From a virus, in the IMG/VR virus record IMGVR_UViG_3300030329_002226, positions 1 through 41,760 of that record: a stretch of 41,760 nucleotides of DNA; one strand, 5' to 3'. Made by a program: the position numbers and the translations under genes. Under the pieces are notes generated by a model. It had not been told where the DNA came from and searched no databases. It saw only the letters and a list, made by a program, of their open reading frames with translations. Below, in pieces: positions 17,701 to 25,680 of the stretch; position 1 is the first letter of the stretch, and every line of letters starts with the position of its first letter.

Positions 17701-19883
17701 CCATTATTTCCATCAGAAGTATTAGTAGTAACATTTGCAACTGCTAAAGTAGTTATTCTTGATCCTGTAGTATCTAAAATTTGAGTTGAATAATTTTTAA
17801 AATAAGAATATGGTGCTCCACCAGGAACAGCTACTGTGTATTGTTCTGGAACAGCATATAATCCTGCGTCATTTCCATTTACATTCACAGCGCTATCGAA
17901 TCTTACAGCTAGTTGCTCACCTTGCCATCCAGACAATGTACTAGCGTTTTCTACTGGTCTATAATTAGAAAAATAATTTGATCCTTCTGTAGGTTCTCCT
18001 CCTGCTACTAATACGTTATCTTTTGAAGAAAGTATAACATCTGTTTGTCTTCCCCATTTATCTGCTAAAATTATTCCTACTTGGTAATTTCTATTTTCTT
18101 TTACAGAGTGTTGAGGATATTCTTCATATTCTTGATTGTTTTTGTCTTTCTTTTCTACAGCATAATCTAGTCCTAAAGGAGCATTATAACCTTGTATAAA
18201 ATTTCCATACATTACTCTATTACCTGCGATTTCTTGAGATAAAGCTCTTACTGGAACTTTATCATAAACTCTAGTGGTTTCATCAGTAGGTAGAGTTTTA
18301 TAAGGAATAGTAGATTGATAAGTATATTGGTAAACATTAGTGTTATTAAGATTAGATATAAATGTAGTATCTACAGGTACACTTTGTAATACTTTGTAAG
18401 CTAAAGAATCAGATTCTTTATATATAATATCTATTTCTTGTATTTTATAATCATTTATAATATCTAAAGAAGGGAGTTCAATGTTTAATATAACATTATT
18501 AATATTATTTTGCATAAACTCTACTATTGTAGATGTCATTGTGTCATCTTCATCTTCATTAACAAACTTTCCTTCTTGTTGAGGAACAAAACATTCTTGT
18601 GTGAATGGAGCAATAAGAGAGTATTCACCGTCGTTATATTTAAATCTATAACTAAATCTTATAAATTTATCTTTCATTAATTCTGGATCACCTTGCCATC
18701 CTTTAAAACTAGCATCTTTTATTACTCTAACTGCTCTTCCTTGAAGATTAGAAGTTGATGCTGGAAGAGTTGGAGCAGCTCCACTATCTAAAATTTGAAA
18801 ATATTTATCTACTCCTTTAATCCAAAATTCTGCGTGTGTATTAATATTTTGAAAATCTGTTACACTACTAGTAGCTACTCTTTCTCCAGAAGGTAAAGCA
18901 TTAAAACCTAAACTATTGTTTGTTATAAGAGATGTAGAAGTCCAATATGCTGTTGATTTAATATCTGCTACTGTTCTTCCTCCAGATGTAGTATAAGTTT
19001 CAAGAGCAGTATAATTAGCTTCAGTAGCTAAAGTATATCCATAAGGAGCTAAATTTCTGGAATCTTCTACTGCCCATTTATTATATAGTTTTCCATATAT
19101 AACTCCATTATCATAATCATTACTATAATAACACCACGCTCCTACTTGTCTAGTATTTGCATCTACCCAATCCGCCCATGTAGTTGCGTGTTCTATTAGA
19201 TCTCCATTTCTATATCTAGTTACATCTAAGTTAACTGTTGCCCAATCCAATGCATCTATTAGTATAGTAGGAATATCAGCTCCATTACTCATTGTGCTTG
19301 GAAGAGTAGAACTAACACTTCTTAAATCTACTAATCTTGGAGCGACATATGGAGAATATTTACAAACAGTTATATCTGATTCATCAGTATAATAAGTTTT
19401 TCCAGAACCACTAGGACTGGCTGTTTGAACATTAATAACTCTTGGTTGATTCCTATTATCTGTCCAAAATAAAAGATTTTCTAATAAATTTACCCCATGT
19501 ATAGGAGCTTGAGTAGAAAAGTTGAGAAAATGACCTTCTACTAAAACATCTGGGGTATTTGTTCCTGAGCTAGGTGACCATCTACATATTTGACAAGAGT
19601 TTGTAGTAGCGATATCTTGACTTAATGTTCCTGAAAAATCTGTTAAAAAATAGTATATAAATCCTCCGGCTTGATCTACATAAGTTCCTATAGTTTCTAA
19701 AGAACCAGTACTTGAAAATACAGCTTCATTACCTAAAACAGCTTCTAAAGCCCCTACGTCTTGATTCTCTGATCTAGAAACTGCAATATTATTAGCGTCT
19801 CTGTATTCATTTTTTGGAATTAGTCTATCATCTAAGTCTTTATTCATTTTAGACTTAATGAAACTATTTTTATTTTCAGCCAT
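14796..19883 (-). CDS. Giant tail hub/nozzle protein with embedded FISUMP-type domain
   Basis: This 1695-residue beta-rich protein lies downstream of two ring proteins, the position of podoviral tail nozzle or crAss-like muzzle proteins. The N-terminus (SKMNKDLDDRLIPKNEYRDA, GVNLLENLLFWTDNRNQPR) and the region around residues 545-620 (EIAGNRVMYGNFIQGY, KENRNYQVGIILADKWGRQ) match the pattern I associate with those proteins. Between them, at about 213-392, is a FISUMP-like segment: NLDVTRYRNGD, WCYYSNDYDNGVIYGKLYNK, LAPYGYTLATEANYTAL, then AVRVIKD. It lies just before the conserved FRFSYRFKYNDGEYSLIAPF-like block (residues about 395-425), as an insertion would. It likely forms the tail tip and may touch the receptor through that domain. 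The C-terminal 1000 residues are Thr/Ser/Asn-rich beta repeats. Confidence 0.75.
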   Translation of the reverse strand: MAENKNSFIKSKMNKDLDDRLIPKNEYRDANNIAVSRSENQDVGALEAVLGNEAVFSSTGSLETIGTYVDQAGGFIYYFLTDFSGTLSQDIATTNSCQICRWSPSSGTNTPDVLVEGHFLNFSTQAPIHGVNLLENLLFWTDNRNQPRVINVQTASPSGSGKTYYTDESDITVCKYSPYVAPRLVDLRSVSSTLPSTMSNGADIPTILIDALDWATVNLDVTRYRNGDLIEHATTWADWVDANTRQVGAWCYYSNDYDNGVIYGKLYNKWAVEDSRNLAPYGYTLATEANYTALETYTTSGGRTVADIKSTAYWTSTSLITNNSLGFNALPSGERVATSSVTDFQNINTHAEFWIKGVDKYFQILDSGAAPTLPASTSNLQGRAVRVIKDASFKGWQGDPELMKDKFIRFSYRFKYNDGEYSLIAPFTQECFVPQQEGKFVNEDEDDTMTSTIVEFMQNNINNVILNIELPSLDIINDYKIQEIDIIYKESDSLAYKVLQSVPVDTTFISNLNNTNVYQYTYQSTIPYKTLPTDETTRVYDKVPVRALSQEIAGNRVMYGNFIQGYNAPLGLDYAVEKKDKNNQEYEEYPQHSVKENRNYQVGIILADKWGRQTDVILSSKDNVLVAGGEPTEGSNYFSNYRPVENASTLSGWQGEQLAVRFDSAVNVNGNDAGLYAVPEQYTVAVPGGAPYSYFKNYSTQILDTTGSRITTLAVANVTTNTSDGNNGDYSGTPGTTSGWTTSSSAGSGASFEITLTGNAVTSVTLEEAGTGYVAGDTFTISTSVIGGSTSVIITLFTGSLTADLKYFFGSIDYSDTQAAANTFNLYSNDGSGWVVIAPATYTAAASSTPTDPTNGKLKVTLNNALPLNQQIKAELKYNTDTTSGEYYYTLSYIPTTGDAAADLITSKDLFAVGKELRGKYQDYVKIERQTDPSTNNILNIYTYEEIADSYMFLTQSSTIYPEPVISQAYTNYVYTINEMGFYSYRVVVKQQQQEFYNVYLPGIIDGYPIGDNTTEVGSTAFIVLTHDNINKVPRQLTDVSNQDKQFNSDLMCWGRVTNEATTPGNAQYSPSINADGVELIGGIKDIFPDITYSDGPGGSDNEINNNAIYDVESKPFVAKVNTQKSIGLIQTSYNTVPVAGRPDYPAYMRLSVYETAPTVSQLDLFYETSTSGLISDLNYEITSTGTQITGISAFSWLFNEGDAGNAQITTTFWPVTPQGNDEYSTASIVETLIHDSNDQPVQPSISLFNIVSAGGGGFYLQLKVGAERACLINFEYLEKYQIKIKFTQNDGSVSYQTITHTLINDTPICDLSLAPAPEIADKEILDYTGYTPPGGLNPGPGNGPGVLKGYNGSANPCQRTQDIQWSIESFRYQNTLGVWGDYITGQNPTGEPTSTDIDYYMLISGQEARNQSTCTTGSNTNFYGVKVNRNLSTYNSQYEATLQELVMKLTDLNSTGDSETIVVQWTPKATRYTGVKINFYNNNPAATANEWNAPAVNMYAGCETQYSTPVLPTWVGEIANWDYNAGVPINIYVKIGNIFRPGDTTVTALSSFQVTWNGENTQNSNSPAKGDGTAALGGAVNMSYSGTSTAWQLIGTLQPFNPTAQQITDGVVPGDKGTDSSGAAYDFGDCVWINNKIAFTSLNTCDGGAGIEIYYDVNAATPAAPIDPKPIQPATGSPPFVTDWWYKTSNWPGA

Positions 19884-19885
19884 GT

Positions 19886-21160
19886 TTAATGTTTAATCCA
19901 TTTAGATTTATTACGCATTACCTGTACTATTTCATCTAATTTAATATTAGATAATCTTATTTTGGCGTTTTTTAGTTTAGCGGCTTTATCTTTTTTTAAT
20001 CTTTGTACTACATATTCAGGTTGATTAATTCTTCCAGCTATTATAGAATATAATATGTAAGAATACATTGCATCTTCTGCTAATTTAGGTACTCTACTAT
20101 CTAAATCATATGCTAACCCATCTGATATATATTCAAATACAACTAATAATCCAGATAAATTACTAGAAAAAGAAAGTTTATTTTCTCTTTCATTTATATT
20201 AAACCATCCGTTCATTTGAGAAGCAGATGGTTCTAAACCATATCTTTGACCCCATCCATAACCAGTTCCTAGTCCCCAGCCATATCCATAACCATACCAA
20301 TCTGGATCTACTCCTTGATTAACTTCATCATTAGTTAAATTATTATTTATTAAATAATCTTCTGCTCCATGCCAACGTTCTTGAGTAATAGAATCTCCTT
20401 CGGTATCATTACCAAAATTATCTTGTGTAGGAATTCCAGCTTCATCTTGAAGTTGAGTGTAATAAGGACTTATAGTAATATTATTAGTAGGATAAATAAT
20501 ATGTTTAACTCCTAAATCATCTATCCATGATAATCTTACATAATTAACATAATCCTGTGGAAGAACTAGCGTTAAACTTGGAGGAATATTTAATTCTGAA
20601 GACTTAATACTTTTTAATGTATCATAACTAAACTCTTGCATAGCTCTTTTTGCAAAGAAAATAACATCACTTCTTTTAACATTAGGAATTAATTTATCTT
20701 TACCTACATATCCTACTAAAAAATTATTTACAATATCGTTTAATTTTATATATTGATATCCTCCATAATTATCTTCTACAGCTTCTCCAAATGCTTTATC
20801 AGCATCTGTAGCTCCATATTTACCACCAGATAAACTTTTTAATTGAACAACAATAAAAACACTTGCACCTGGATTTCCAGTTATAGTTATAATATTATCT
20901 TCCAATGTAAAAGCTGAAGTATATTCAGTCCAAGTACCTGGTGTACCAAGTGTACTTGTATATATTTTAAAATTATTTAAACTATAATCAACGTTAGTAG
21001 GATCATAACTACCTAAATATAAATCGGTGTCAAAAGTTGTTGTAAATTTTTGACCAGCGGTATTACCCGCATCACCTCTAAATTGTTGAGATCCTGCATA
21101 ATATTGTTGCGCTGTTTCTGTTATTAAACCGTTATTAGGTGGTTGTATTACACTTGCCAT
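19886..21160 (-). CDS. Ring/adaptor protein (tail tubular type) with N-terminal beta domain
   Basis: A 424-residue protein in the block of tail-completion genes. Residues 1-110 form a beta domain (QQYYAGSQQFRGDAG, FDTDLYLGSYDPTN, DYSLNNFKIYTS, ITITGNPGASVFIVVQL) like fibre-attachment modules seen in podoviral proteins. The rest has the connector-ring pattern: IKLNDIVNNFLVGYVGKDKL, VKRSDVIFFAKRAMQEFSYD, LPQDYVNYVRLSW and a helical C-terminus. A Gly/Tyr/Trp-rich loop (DWYGYGYGWGLGTGYGWGQ) lies near residue 285. It probably stacks under the portal and could anchor appendages. It is 3 bases from the downstream tail gene. Its start has the AAATTATG context. Confidence 0.68.
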   Translation of the reverse strand: MASVIQPPNNGLITETAQQYYAGSQQFRGDAGNTAGQKFTTTFDTDLYLGSYDPTNVDYSLNNFKIYTSTLGTPGTWTEYTSAFTLEDNIITITGNPGASVFIVVQLKSLSGGKYGATDADKAFGEAVEDNYGGYQYIKLNDIVNNFLVGYVGKDKLIPNVKRSDVIFFAKRAMQEFSYDTLKSIKSSELNIPPSLTLVLPQDYVNYVRLSWIDDLGVKHIIYPTNNITISPYYTQLQDEAGIPTQDNFGNDTEGDSITQERWHGAEDYLINNNLTNDEVNQGVDPDWYGYGYGWGLGTGYGWGQRYGLEPSASQMNGWFNINERENKLSFSSNLSGLLVVFEYISDGLAYDLDSRVPKLAEDAMYSYILYSIIAGRINQPEYVVQRLKKDKAAKLKNAKIRLSNIKLDEIVQVMRNKSKWIKH

Positions 21161-21166
21161 AATTTA

Positions 21167-22090
21167 TTATTGTTTTTCGTTTATTTCATTAGCAGCTAAT
21201 TCTTGAGATGCTGCTTGAATTATTGTAGGATCTTTTATTGTTACCCCTGCATATTTTAATATTTCTAATATGACAGTACTTTGTTCGGATATATCTAATT
21301 CAAAATCTACAGAAGTAGTAGCGTCATATACATAATATCCTGTTGCTGAAGAAAAATTCCAAACAACATCATTAGGTTTTCTTAAATATGATATAGTAAT
21401 ATCAGATGTTATACTTTGTGGATATATTATTATATATCCTTTTTCATATAAATAAACTGGAAAATATGTAGAAGGTTTAGTAATAGTTGACATGTTCATT
21501 TGAGCTAATTCATTTCTTTGAATAGCTTGTACTTCTTTATCTGTTTTATATAAAACTGTTCCTAATTTATAAAAATTTTCAGGATATAAAGTTATAACTA
21601 AAGTAGAACCAGCCGCGATAGCTCCTGCGGTTAAATTAAACACTCCTCCAGTAATATTATAATTAGCATAATCTACACCATCTAATTTTACTACTACTGT
21701 ACTTGTTTCTACTTGTGCTTGTGTTATTGTTGTGAGGGTATAAGCCGTTTGGCCATTAACGGTAGCAAAGGTTTGTGTACCGCTAGCAACTCCTGAAGTT
21801 GTTGGAGTTGTAAAATAATCTTCACCACCAGCTACAGCTGTATAAGTTCCTGTACCTAATACTCTAAAGATATCTATTTTTTCTTGAACTGTTTTATAAC
21901 GATCTCCATATTCACTTTCGTTTTGAGGAAGACGCATTTGTTGATTTAACGTTTCAAAGTAAGTCTCAAATATTTCTAATTGTACTTGAGTTGCAATTTT
22001 ATTAAACTCGTCTGGAGTTAAGTAACCTCTTTGTTCTTTATTTATTATTAACAAGACCGTTTTATAAACTTTGTCTACGTTTATCGCCAT
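21167..22090 (-). CDS. Head-to-tail ring/connector protein
   Basis: This 307-residue protein starts MAINVDKVYKTVLLIINKEQ, then RGYLTPDEFNKIATQVQLEI and FETYFETLNQQMRLP, a start I associate with a ring protein found beside the capsid gene of crAss-like and uncultured marine podoviruses. The middle carries a Thr/Gly/Val-rich beta insert (about residues 90-170), and the end returns to a mixed fold (FPVYLYEKGYIIIYPQ, ITISYLRKPNDVVW). It follows a hairpin and precedes the second ring protein by 6 bases. Role: head completion or gp11-like connector (inference from pattern and order). Confidence 0.65.
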   Translation of the reverse strand: MAINVDKVYKTVLLIINKEQRGYLTPDEFNKIATQVQLEIFETYFETLNQQMRLPQNESEYGDRYKTVQEKIDIFRVLGTGTYTAVAGGEDYFTTPTTSGVASGTQTFATVNGQTAYTLTTITQAQVETSTVVVKLDGVDYANYNITGGVFNLTAGAIAAGSTLVITLYPENFYKLGTVLYKTDKEVQAIQRNELAQMNMSTITKPSTYFPVYLYEKGYIIIYPQSITSDITISYLRKPNDVVWNFSSATGYYVYDATTSVDFELDISEQSTVILEILKYAGVTIKDPTIIQAASQELAANEINEKQ

Positions 22091-22105
22091 TGTATTTTTT
22101 TTATA

Positions 22106-22146
22106 ATAATAATTAAGTAGCCGTCGAAACGACTACTTATTATTAT
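22106..22146 (-). terminator. UUCG-loop hairpin between the 255-residue gene and the ring gene
   Basis: As minus-strand RNA, AAGUAG-U-CGU pairs with ACG-G-CUACUU around a UUCG loop (22115-22138), with a U-G wobble that would be a C-A mismatch in plus-strand RNA. Eight further A/U pairs (22106-22113 with 22139-22146) extend it after a one-base bulge. What follows is A-rich rather than a clean U-tract, so it may be a processing or stability element rather than a terminator. Confidence 0.45.
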
Positions 22147-22154
22147 ACATTAAT

Positions 22155-22922
22155 CTATTTTAACTTTTTTTCTATAGATTTAAAGACTTCTACACCTTCA
22201 TCTGTTTTAAAGAATGCAGCCATAGCTGAATAAGGGTTTTCATCAAATGGAATATTCATTAATTTTTTGTTATTACTAGCCCAACTAAAAGATCTTTGAT
22301 CTTGAGCAAGTCTAATAATTCCTGCTTCTTGAGCTTTAATAGCAACATTTCTTAACTGAACATTTTCATCTTGTACTAGTTCAATAAATAAAACTGGATT
22401 TTGTCTAGCAAATACTAAAATATCTCTTTTAATTTCTTTTGAAGACATTTCATTTACTTTACTTCCCATTTCTACTCTTAAAATAGCTTCAGCAATATCT
22501 ACATCTATTGATCGAGCAGCGTTAAGCGCATCTACTTGTAAGTTTAATAAAGTTAAATCATCAGTTGCTTCTTCTACTGCATCAAATTCTCCATAAGATT
22601 TATTACGTAATGGATGATATAATGATAATAGTTTTTGCAAATTTTGTTTTTCCTTTGGTACAATTAATGCTCCATCTTTAAATATGATATGACCTAATGT
22701 AGCTTCTCCTTGTTGTTCATCTACAAAAGGTGAATCTTGATTAGTAGCATATCTTAATTCTCGTTGTGAACCTTTTTCTTCATCAAAATACAATAAAGCA
22801 TGTTTACGAGTATGTTTGCTTGGTATAGTATAAGTTAAAGGTTCAATATTATTTTTTAAATAATATCTTCTATCTTTCATTTCCCAACCGTCAGGTTGAG
22901 TAGTTTTTTTATTTTTTCCCAT
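22155..22922 (-). CDS. Unknown protein in the structural block, after the capsid gene
   Basis: This 255-residue soluble protein has no signal peptide. Its basic N-terminus (MGKNKKTTQPDGWEMKDRRYYLKN) is followed by a strand segment (HTRKHALLYFDEEKG, ATLGHIIFKDGALIVPKEKQN), then a helical C-terminal half (residues about 115-250). The layout looks like a two-domain virion or assembly protein. I do not recognise a family. The gene is flanked on both sides by strong hairpins, so its transcript level may be set apart from the capsid and ring genes. It could be a head-completion or decoration protein by position. Confidence 0.6.
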   Translation of the reverse strand: MGKNKKTTQPDGWEMKDRRYYLKNNIEPLTYTIPSKHTRKHALLYFDEEKGSQRELRYATNQDSPFVDEQQGEATLGHIIFKDGALIVPKEKQNLQKLLSLYHPLRNKSYGEFDAVEEATDDLTLLNLQVDALNAARSIDVDIAEAILRVEMGSKVNEMSSKEIKRDILVFARQNPVLFIELVQDENVQLRNVAIKAQEAGIIRLAQDQRSFSWASNNKKLMNIPFDENPYSAMAAFFKTDEGVEVFKSIEKKLK

Positions 22923-22946
22923 GATATAATATAATTAAATAAGTTA

Positions 22947-22978
22947 AAGGTATATGGGCGCCGAAGCGCCCTTACCTT
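22947..22978 (-). terminator. GC-rich UUCG hairpin after the major capsid gene
   Basis: The minus-strand RNA has GGGCGC-UUCG-GCGCCC (22956-22971), a perfect six-pair GC stem closed by a C(UUCG)G tetraloop. Outer arms AAGGTA/TACCTT (22947-22952 with 22973-22978) pair across a small internal loop. It starts 10 bases after the capsid stop. The following sequence is A/U-rich but not a pure U-tract. Partial termination or 3'-end protection of the abundant capsid mRNA is the likely role. Confidence 0.55.
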
Positions 22979-22987
22979 ATAAATCAA

Positions 22988-24430
22988 CTATACTCCTTTG
23001 AATAATACAAAGTTGTTAGCTGCTTGAGTTACTAGACATCTTTCTGATAAGAAGTTAACTTCCATAGCATCAAGAGTAGAAGTATAAGCACCGCCAACAG
23101 AACCTGTTAACCATGACTTCATTCTTCTATCATCAGCTTGAGAAGCTCTATATCTTACATGTAAGAAAGGTCTTCTAATGTTAGTACCTAGAATTTGATC
23201 GTAAACAGTAGAAGTTCCAGCAGGTATTAAAACACCTTCAATAGAACTAGTACCAGTCATACCTCCTCTAGTTGACGCATCATTTAGATATTTCCAGTCA
23301 GTTTTATAGAAGTCATAAGAACCTCTTCTAAAACCAGAGAAACCTAAATTAAGAGCCATTTCTTCTGAATTCTCAAATAAACCGAATGCAGTACCACCAA
23401 CAGATCCTCCTGATATAGCTGAAAGCATATCATCGAAATCTAAGGCAGTTTGTCTTTGTAAGAAAAGCATGTTTTCTTCAATAGCACCCTGTGTATCTAA
23501 GTTTTTAAGAATAGCATCAAACGTATCAATACCAGCAGCAGCAGTAAACCCAACATTTACATTACCTCTATCAGCGATAGCAGCAAATAAACCTTGAGTA
23601 CCTTTAGAAAGAGTTTTTAGAGCAGCAGGTCCGTTTTCACTTAATTCACCTTCTACCATTGCCATTTCTAAATAATCTTCAAATCTTAATCTAGTTTCAG
23701 ATTCTGCTTTAAGATACCATAAATATCCGCTTGTTCCGTCTTCAGTAGCAACTTCCACCCAACCAATCTGAGCAGTGTCAGAACCAGAAACAACATATTT
23801 GCTTCTAATTATAATTGGAGAGTTAGAGTACTGTTGAAAAGCTGGATCAACACTTATATACTGATCACCTGTTACAGCACCTGCAGTATCAGAAGCGTTT
23901 GATACAGATTGACCTTTTTGAACGTCAGAACCATAAACAAACATCTTACCTGTTGCTGCTAAGCTTTGTAAGTCAGCTGCTGTATAAGGATATACCGCAA
24001 GTACACCAGTAGCAGTATTACTAGATAATACGTAACATTTCATTTCTACACCAAGACTGTCCATAAGAACAATAGTGCTTTTAGGAGATACTACATTTTT
24101 TACTGTAGCAGTTACAGCAATTGTAACAGTATTTACACCTACACCGTTTCCGATAGTAACATTGTCATAAGCAATATGTAATCTATTTTGCTCAGACCAA
24201 ATTACTTGATCAGATGTCATTGGCATTTCCGCACCTACCATTCTCAAGAATCCTGATAACGTTCTGTTTCCATAACGCTCAACTTCTTGTTCGTAGATTT
24301 CAGGAAGATATTGCTGCGCAAAGTCAGCAAAATTATCGCCAGCTGAATCTGTCCACTGTAAGTAATTACTGTTAAGTAGCTCCTGTTTTTGTGATGGGAC
24401 AATAGCCCCAAATTGTGGAGTTAAACTCAT
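22988..24430 (-). CDS. Major capsid protein
   Basis: A 480-residue protein placed right after the scaffold-like gene and before the ring genes, as expected of an HK97-fold capsid protein. The N-terminal arm (SQKQELLNSNYLQWTDSAGD, FADFAQQYLPEIYEQEVERY) is helical. A Val/Thr-rich beta region follows (residues about 90-230). The C-terminal half has the pattern I associate with crAss-like capsid proteins (FDDMLSAISGG, LGFSGFRRGSYDFYKTDWKY, then RRPFLHVRYRAS). It has slightly higher GC and smoother codon choice than its neighbours, as is common for highly expressed capsid genes. The gene is followed by a strong hairpin. The call rests on position and pattern. Confidence 0.82.
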   Translation of the reverse strand: MSLTPQFGAIVPSQKQELLNSNYLQWTDSAGDNFADFAQQYLPEIYEQEVERYGNRTLSGFLRMVGAEMPMTSDQVIWSEQNRLHIAYDNVTIGNGVGVNTVTIAVTATVKNVVSPKSTIVLMDSLGVEMKCYVLSSNTATGVLAVYPYTAADLQSLAATGKMFVYGSDVQKGQSVSNASDTAGAVTGDQYISVDPAFQQYSNSPIIIRSKYVVSGSDTAQIGWVEVATEDGTSGYLWYLKAESETRLRFEDYLEMAMVEGELSENGPAALKTLSKGTQGLFAAIADRGNVNVGFTAAAGIDTFDAILKNLDTQGAIEENMLFLQRQTALDFDDMLSAISGGSVGGTAFGLFENSEEMALNLGFSGFRRGSYDFYKTDWKYLNDASTRGGMTGTSSIEGVLIPAGTSTVYDQILGTNIRRPFLHVRYRASQADDRRMKSWLTGSVGGAYTSTLDAMEVNFLSERCLVTQAANNFVLFKGV

Positions 24431-24441
24431 TTTTGATTTTT

Positions 24442-25647
24442 TTAATTGTTAAATTTTCGTGTTTTTATTTTCAGTTTTGAAGCATCAGAGCCACTTATCG
24501 CTTTTACTTTAATACCACCAACAAACACATCTCCACCACTTTCTTTTCTAGGTTCAGTACTTAAATTTTTAGTTTTAGCAACTAAATCTTTAGTAGCATC
24601 TGCCTTTCCTTGTTCGTAAAAATGTTTTGCAATAGTATCAGAATGTCTAGCTGCATACATAGCTTTGTGATATCCCTGTGGATCTGTTAACATACCTTTA
24701 TCATCTAAGAACGTCTTAACAAAACCGGTAATGTCTGTTTGATTATCCACTATTTCTTTAGGATTTTTTACTCCGTATCTAAATTTTTTCTCACCTACTT
24801 TAAAATCAAAACCTTTGAATTCATCAGTAAAAGTATCTTTAGTTACTTTTTGAAAAACCTCTCTCTGTTGAGATAATGTTTTCTGATCTTCATTATAGCG
24901 ATTGAAAAAATCTATAGCTTTTTGTTGATCTTTATTTACGTTAGATTTCAACTTGATTTCTTCGTAATATTTAGTTTTAAGATCATCTAAATAACTTTTT
25001 GCTTTTCCAATCTCTTCTTTTTTTGCGAGTTTCTTTTTTCGGATATCTCGCTCCTCATCCACGTCTTCATTTATTTTAAAGTTGTCTTCTAATAAAAAGT
25101 TAACTTCTTCAAAAGTTAAATGAGGTCGTGTTTTACTGTAATATTCTCTTAATAATACGTCAGTATCTACATTAGAATAATCTGCGCTTAATCTGACGTA
25201 ATCTTCTACCGTTCCTCCAGTTTCTTCCATAAATGAAACCAGTTTTTCTATATTTTCTGGTAATTCTTTGACAGGTTGTTCTACTGGTTTGGTATCTTCA
25301 ATCTTTTCTTTTGCCTTTTCTTCTTTCTTTTCTTCTTCAGTTACTGGTATTTCTTCAATAACATTCTCAGTGGGCTCTTCGTGTGTTTGTCCCACTTCTT
25401 GCAATCCCACCTTGGATCCTTCTTCGCGTAACACGCTCTCCTCTGTTTTTTGTTCTTGAACGGCATCTTTTGTTTCTGTTTTAGTTAAATCTACTTTAAT
25501 TGGTTCACTAGCTTTTTTCACAGCTGCTAAATCAATTTTTACTGTTTCTTCTGGAACAGCAAGTTTTTTAGGAGTTTTTCTTTTTTTAACTTTAAAATCT
25601 CCTTCTTGTTTTACTTCTTCTTGTGAAGTTTCTTTTGTTTCTGACAT
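24442..25647 (-). CDS. Capsid scaffolding-like protein
   Basis: This 401-residue, highly charged, mostly helical protein lies directly upstream of the capsid gene (11-base gap). Residues 1-140 are a low-complexity Glu/Lys/Val region, probably disordered. Residues about 145-290 are helical (LPENIEKLVSFMEETGG, DEERDIRKKKLAKKEEIGKAKSYL), and the basic C-terminus ends KLKIKTRKFNN. Acidic disordered N-termini, central coiled coils and a basic C-terminal capsid-binding tail are typical of phage scaffolds. No protease gene was recognised beside it, so whether it is cleaved or released intact is unclear. Confidence 0.7.
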   Translation of the reverse strand: MSETKETSQEEVKQEGDFKVKKRKTPKKLAVPEETVKIDLAAVKKASEPIKVDLTKTETKDAVQEQKTEESVLREEGSKVGLQEVGQTHEEPTENVIEEIPVTEEEKKEEKAKEKIEDTKPVEQPVKELPENIEKLVSFMEETGGTVEDYVRLSADYSNVDTDVLLREYYSKTRPHLTFEEVNFLLEDNFKINEDVDEERDIRKKKLAKKEEIGKAKSYLDDLKTKYYEEIKLKSNVNKDQQKAIDFFNRYNEDQKTLSQQREVFQKVTKDTFTDEFKGFDFKVGEKKFRYGVKNPKEIVDNQTDITGFVKTFLDDKGMLTDPQGYHKAMYAARHSDTIAKHFYEQGKADATKDLVAKTKNLSTEPRKESGGDVFVGGIKVKAISGSDASKLKIKTRKFNN

Positions 25648-25680
25648 AATATAATATAATTAAATAATTAATAAATAATT

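Noticed and set aside
18708-19247. Lectin-like segment as a diversity-generating retroelement target
   Set aside because: No reverse transcriptase or template-like repeat with adenine-specific differences was seen in the window.
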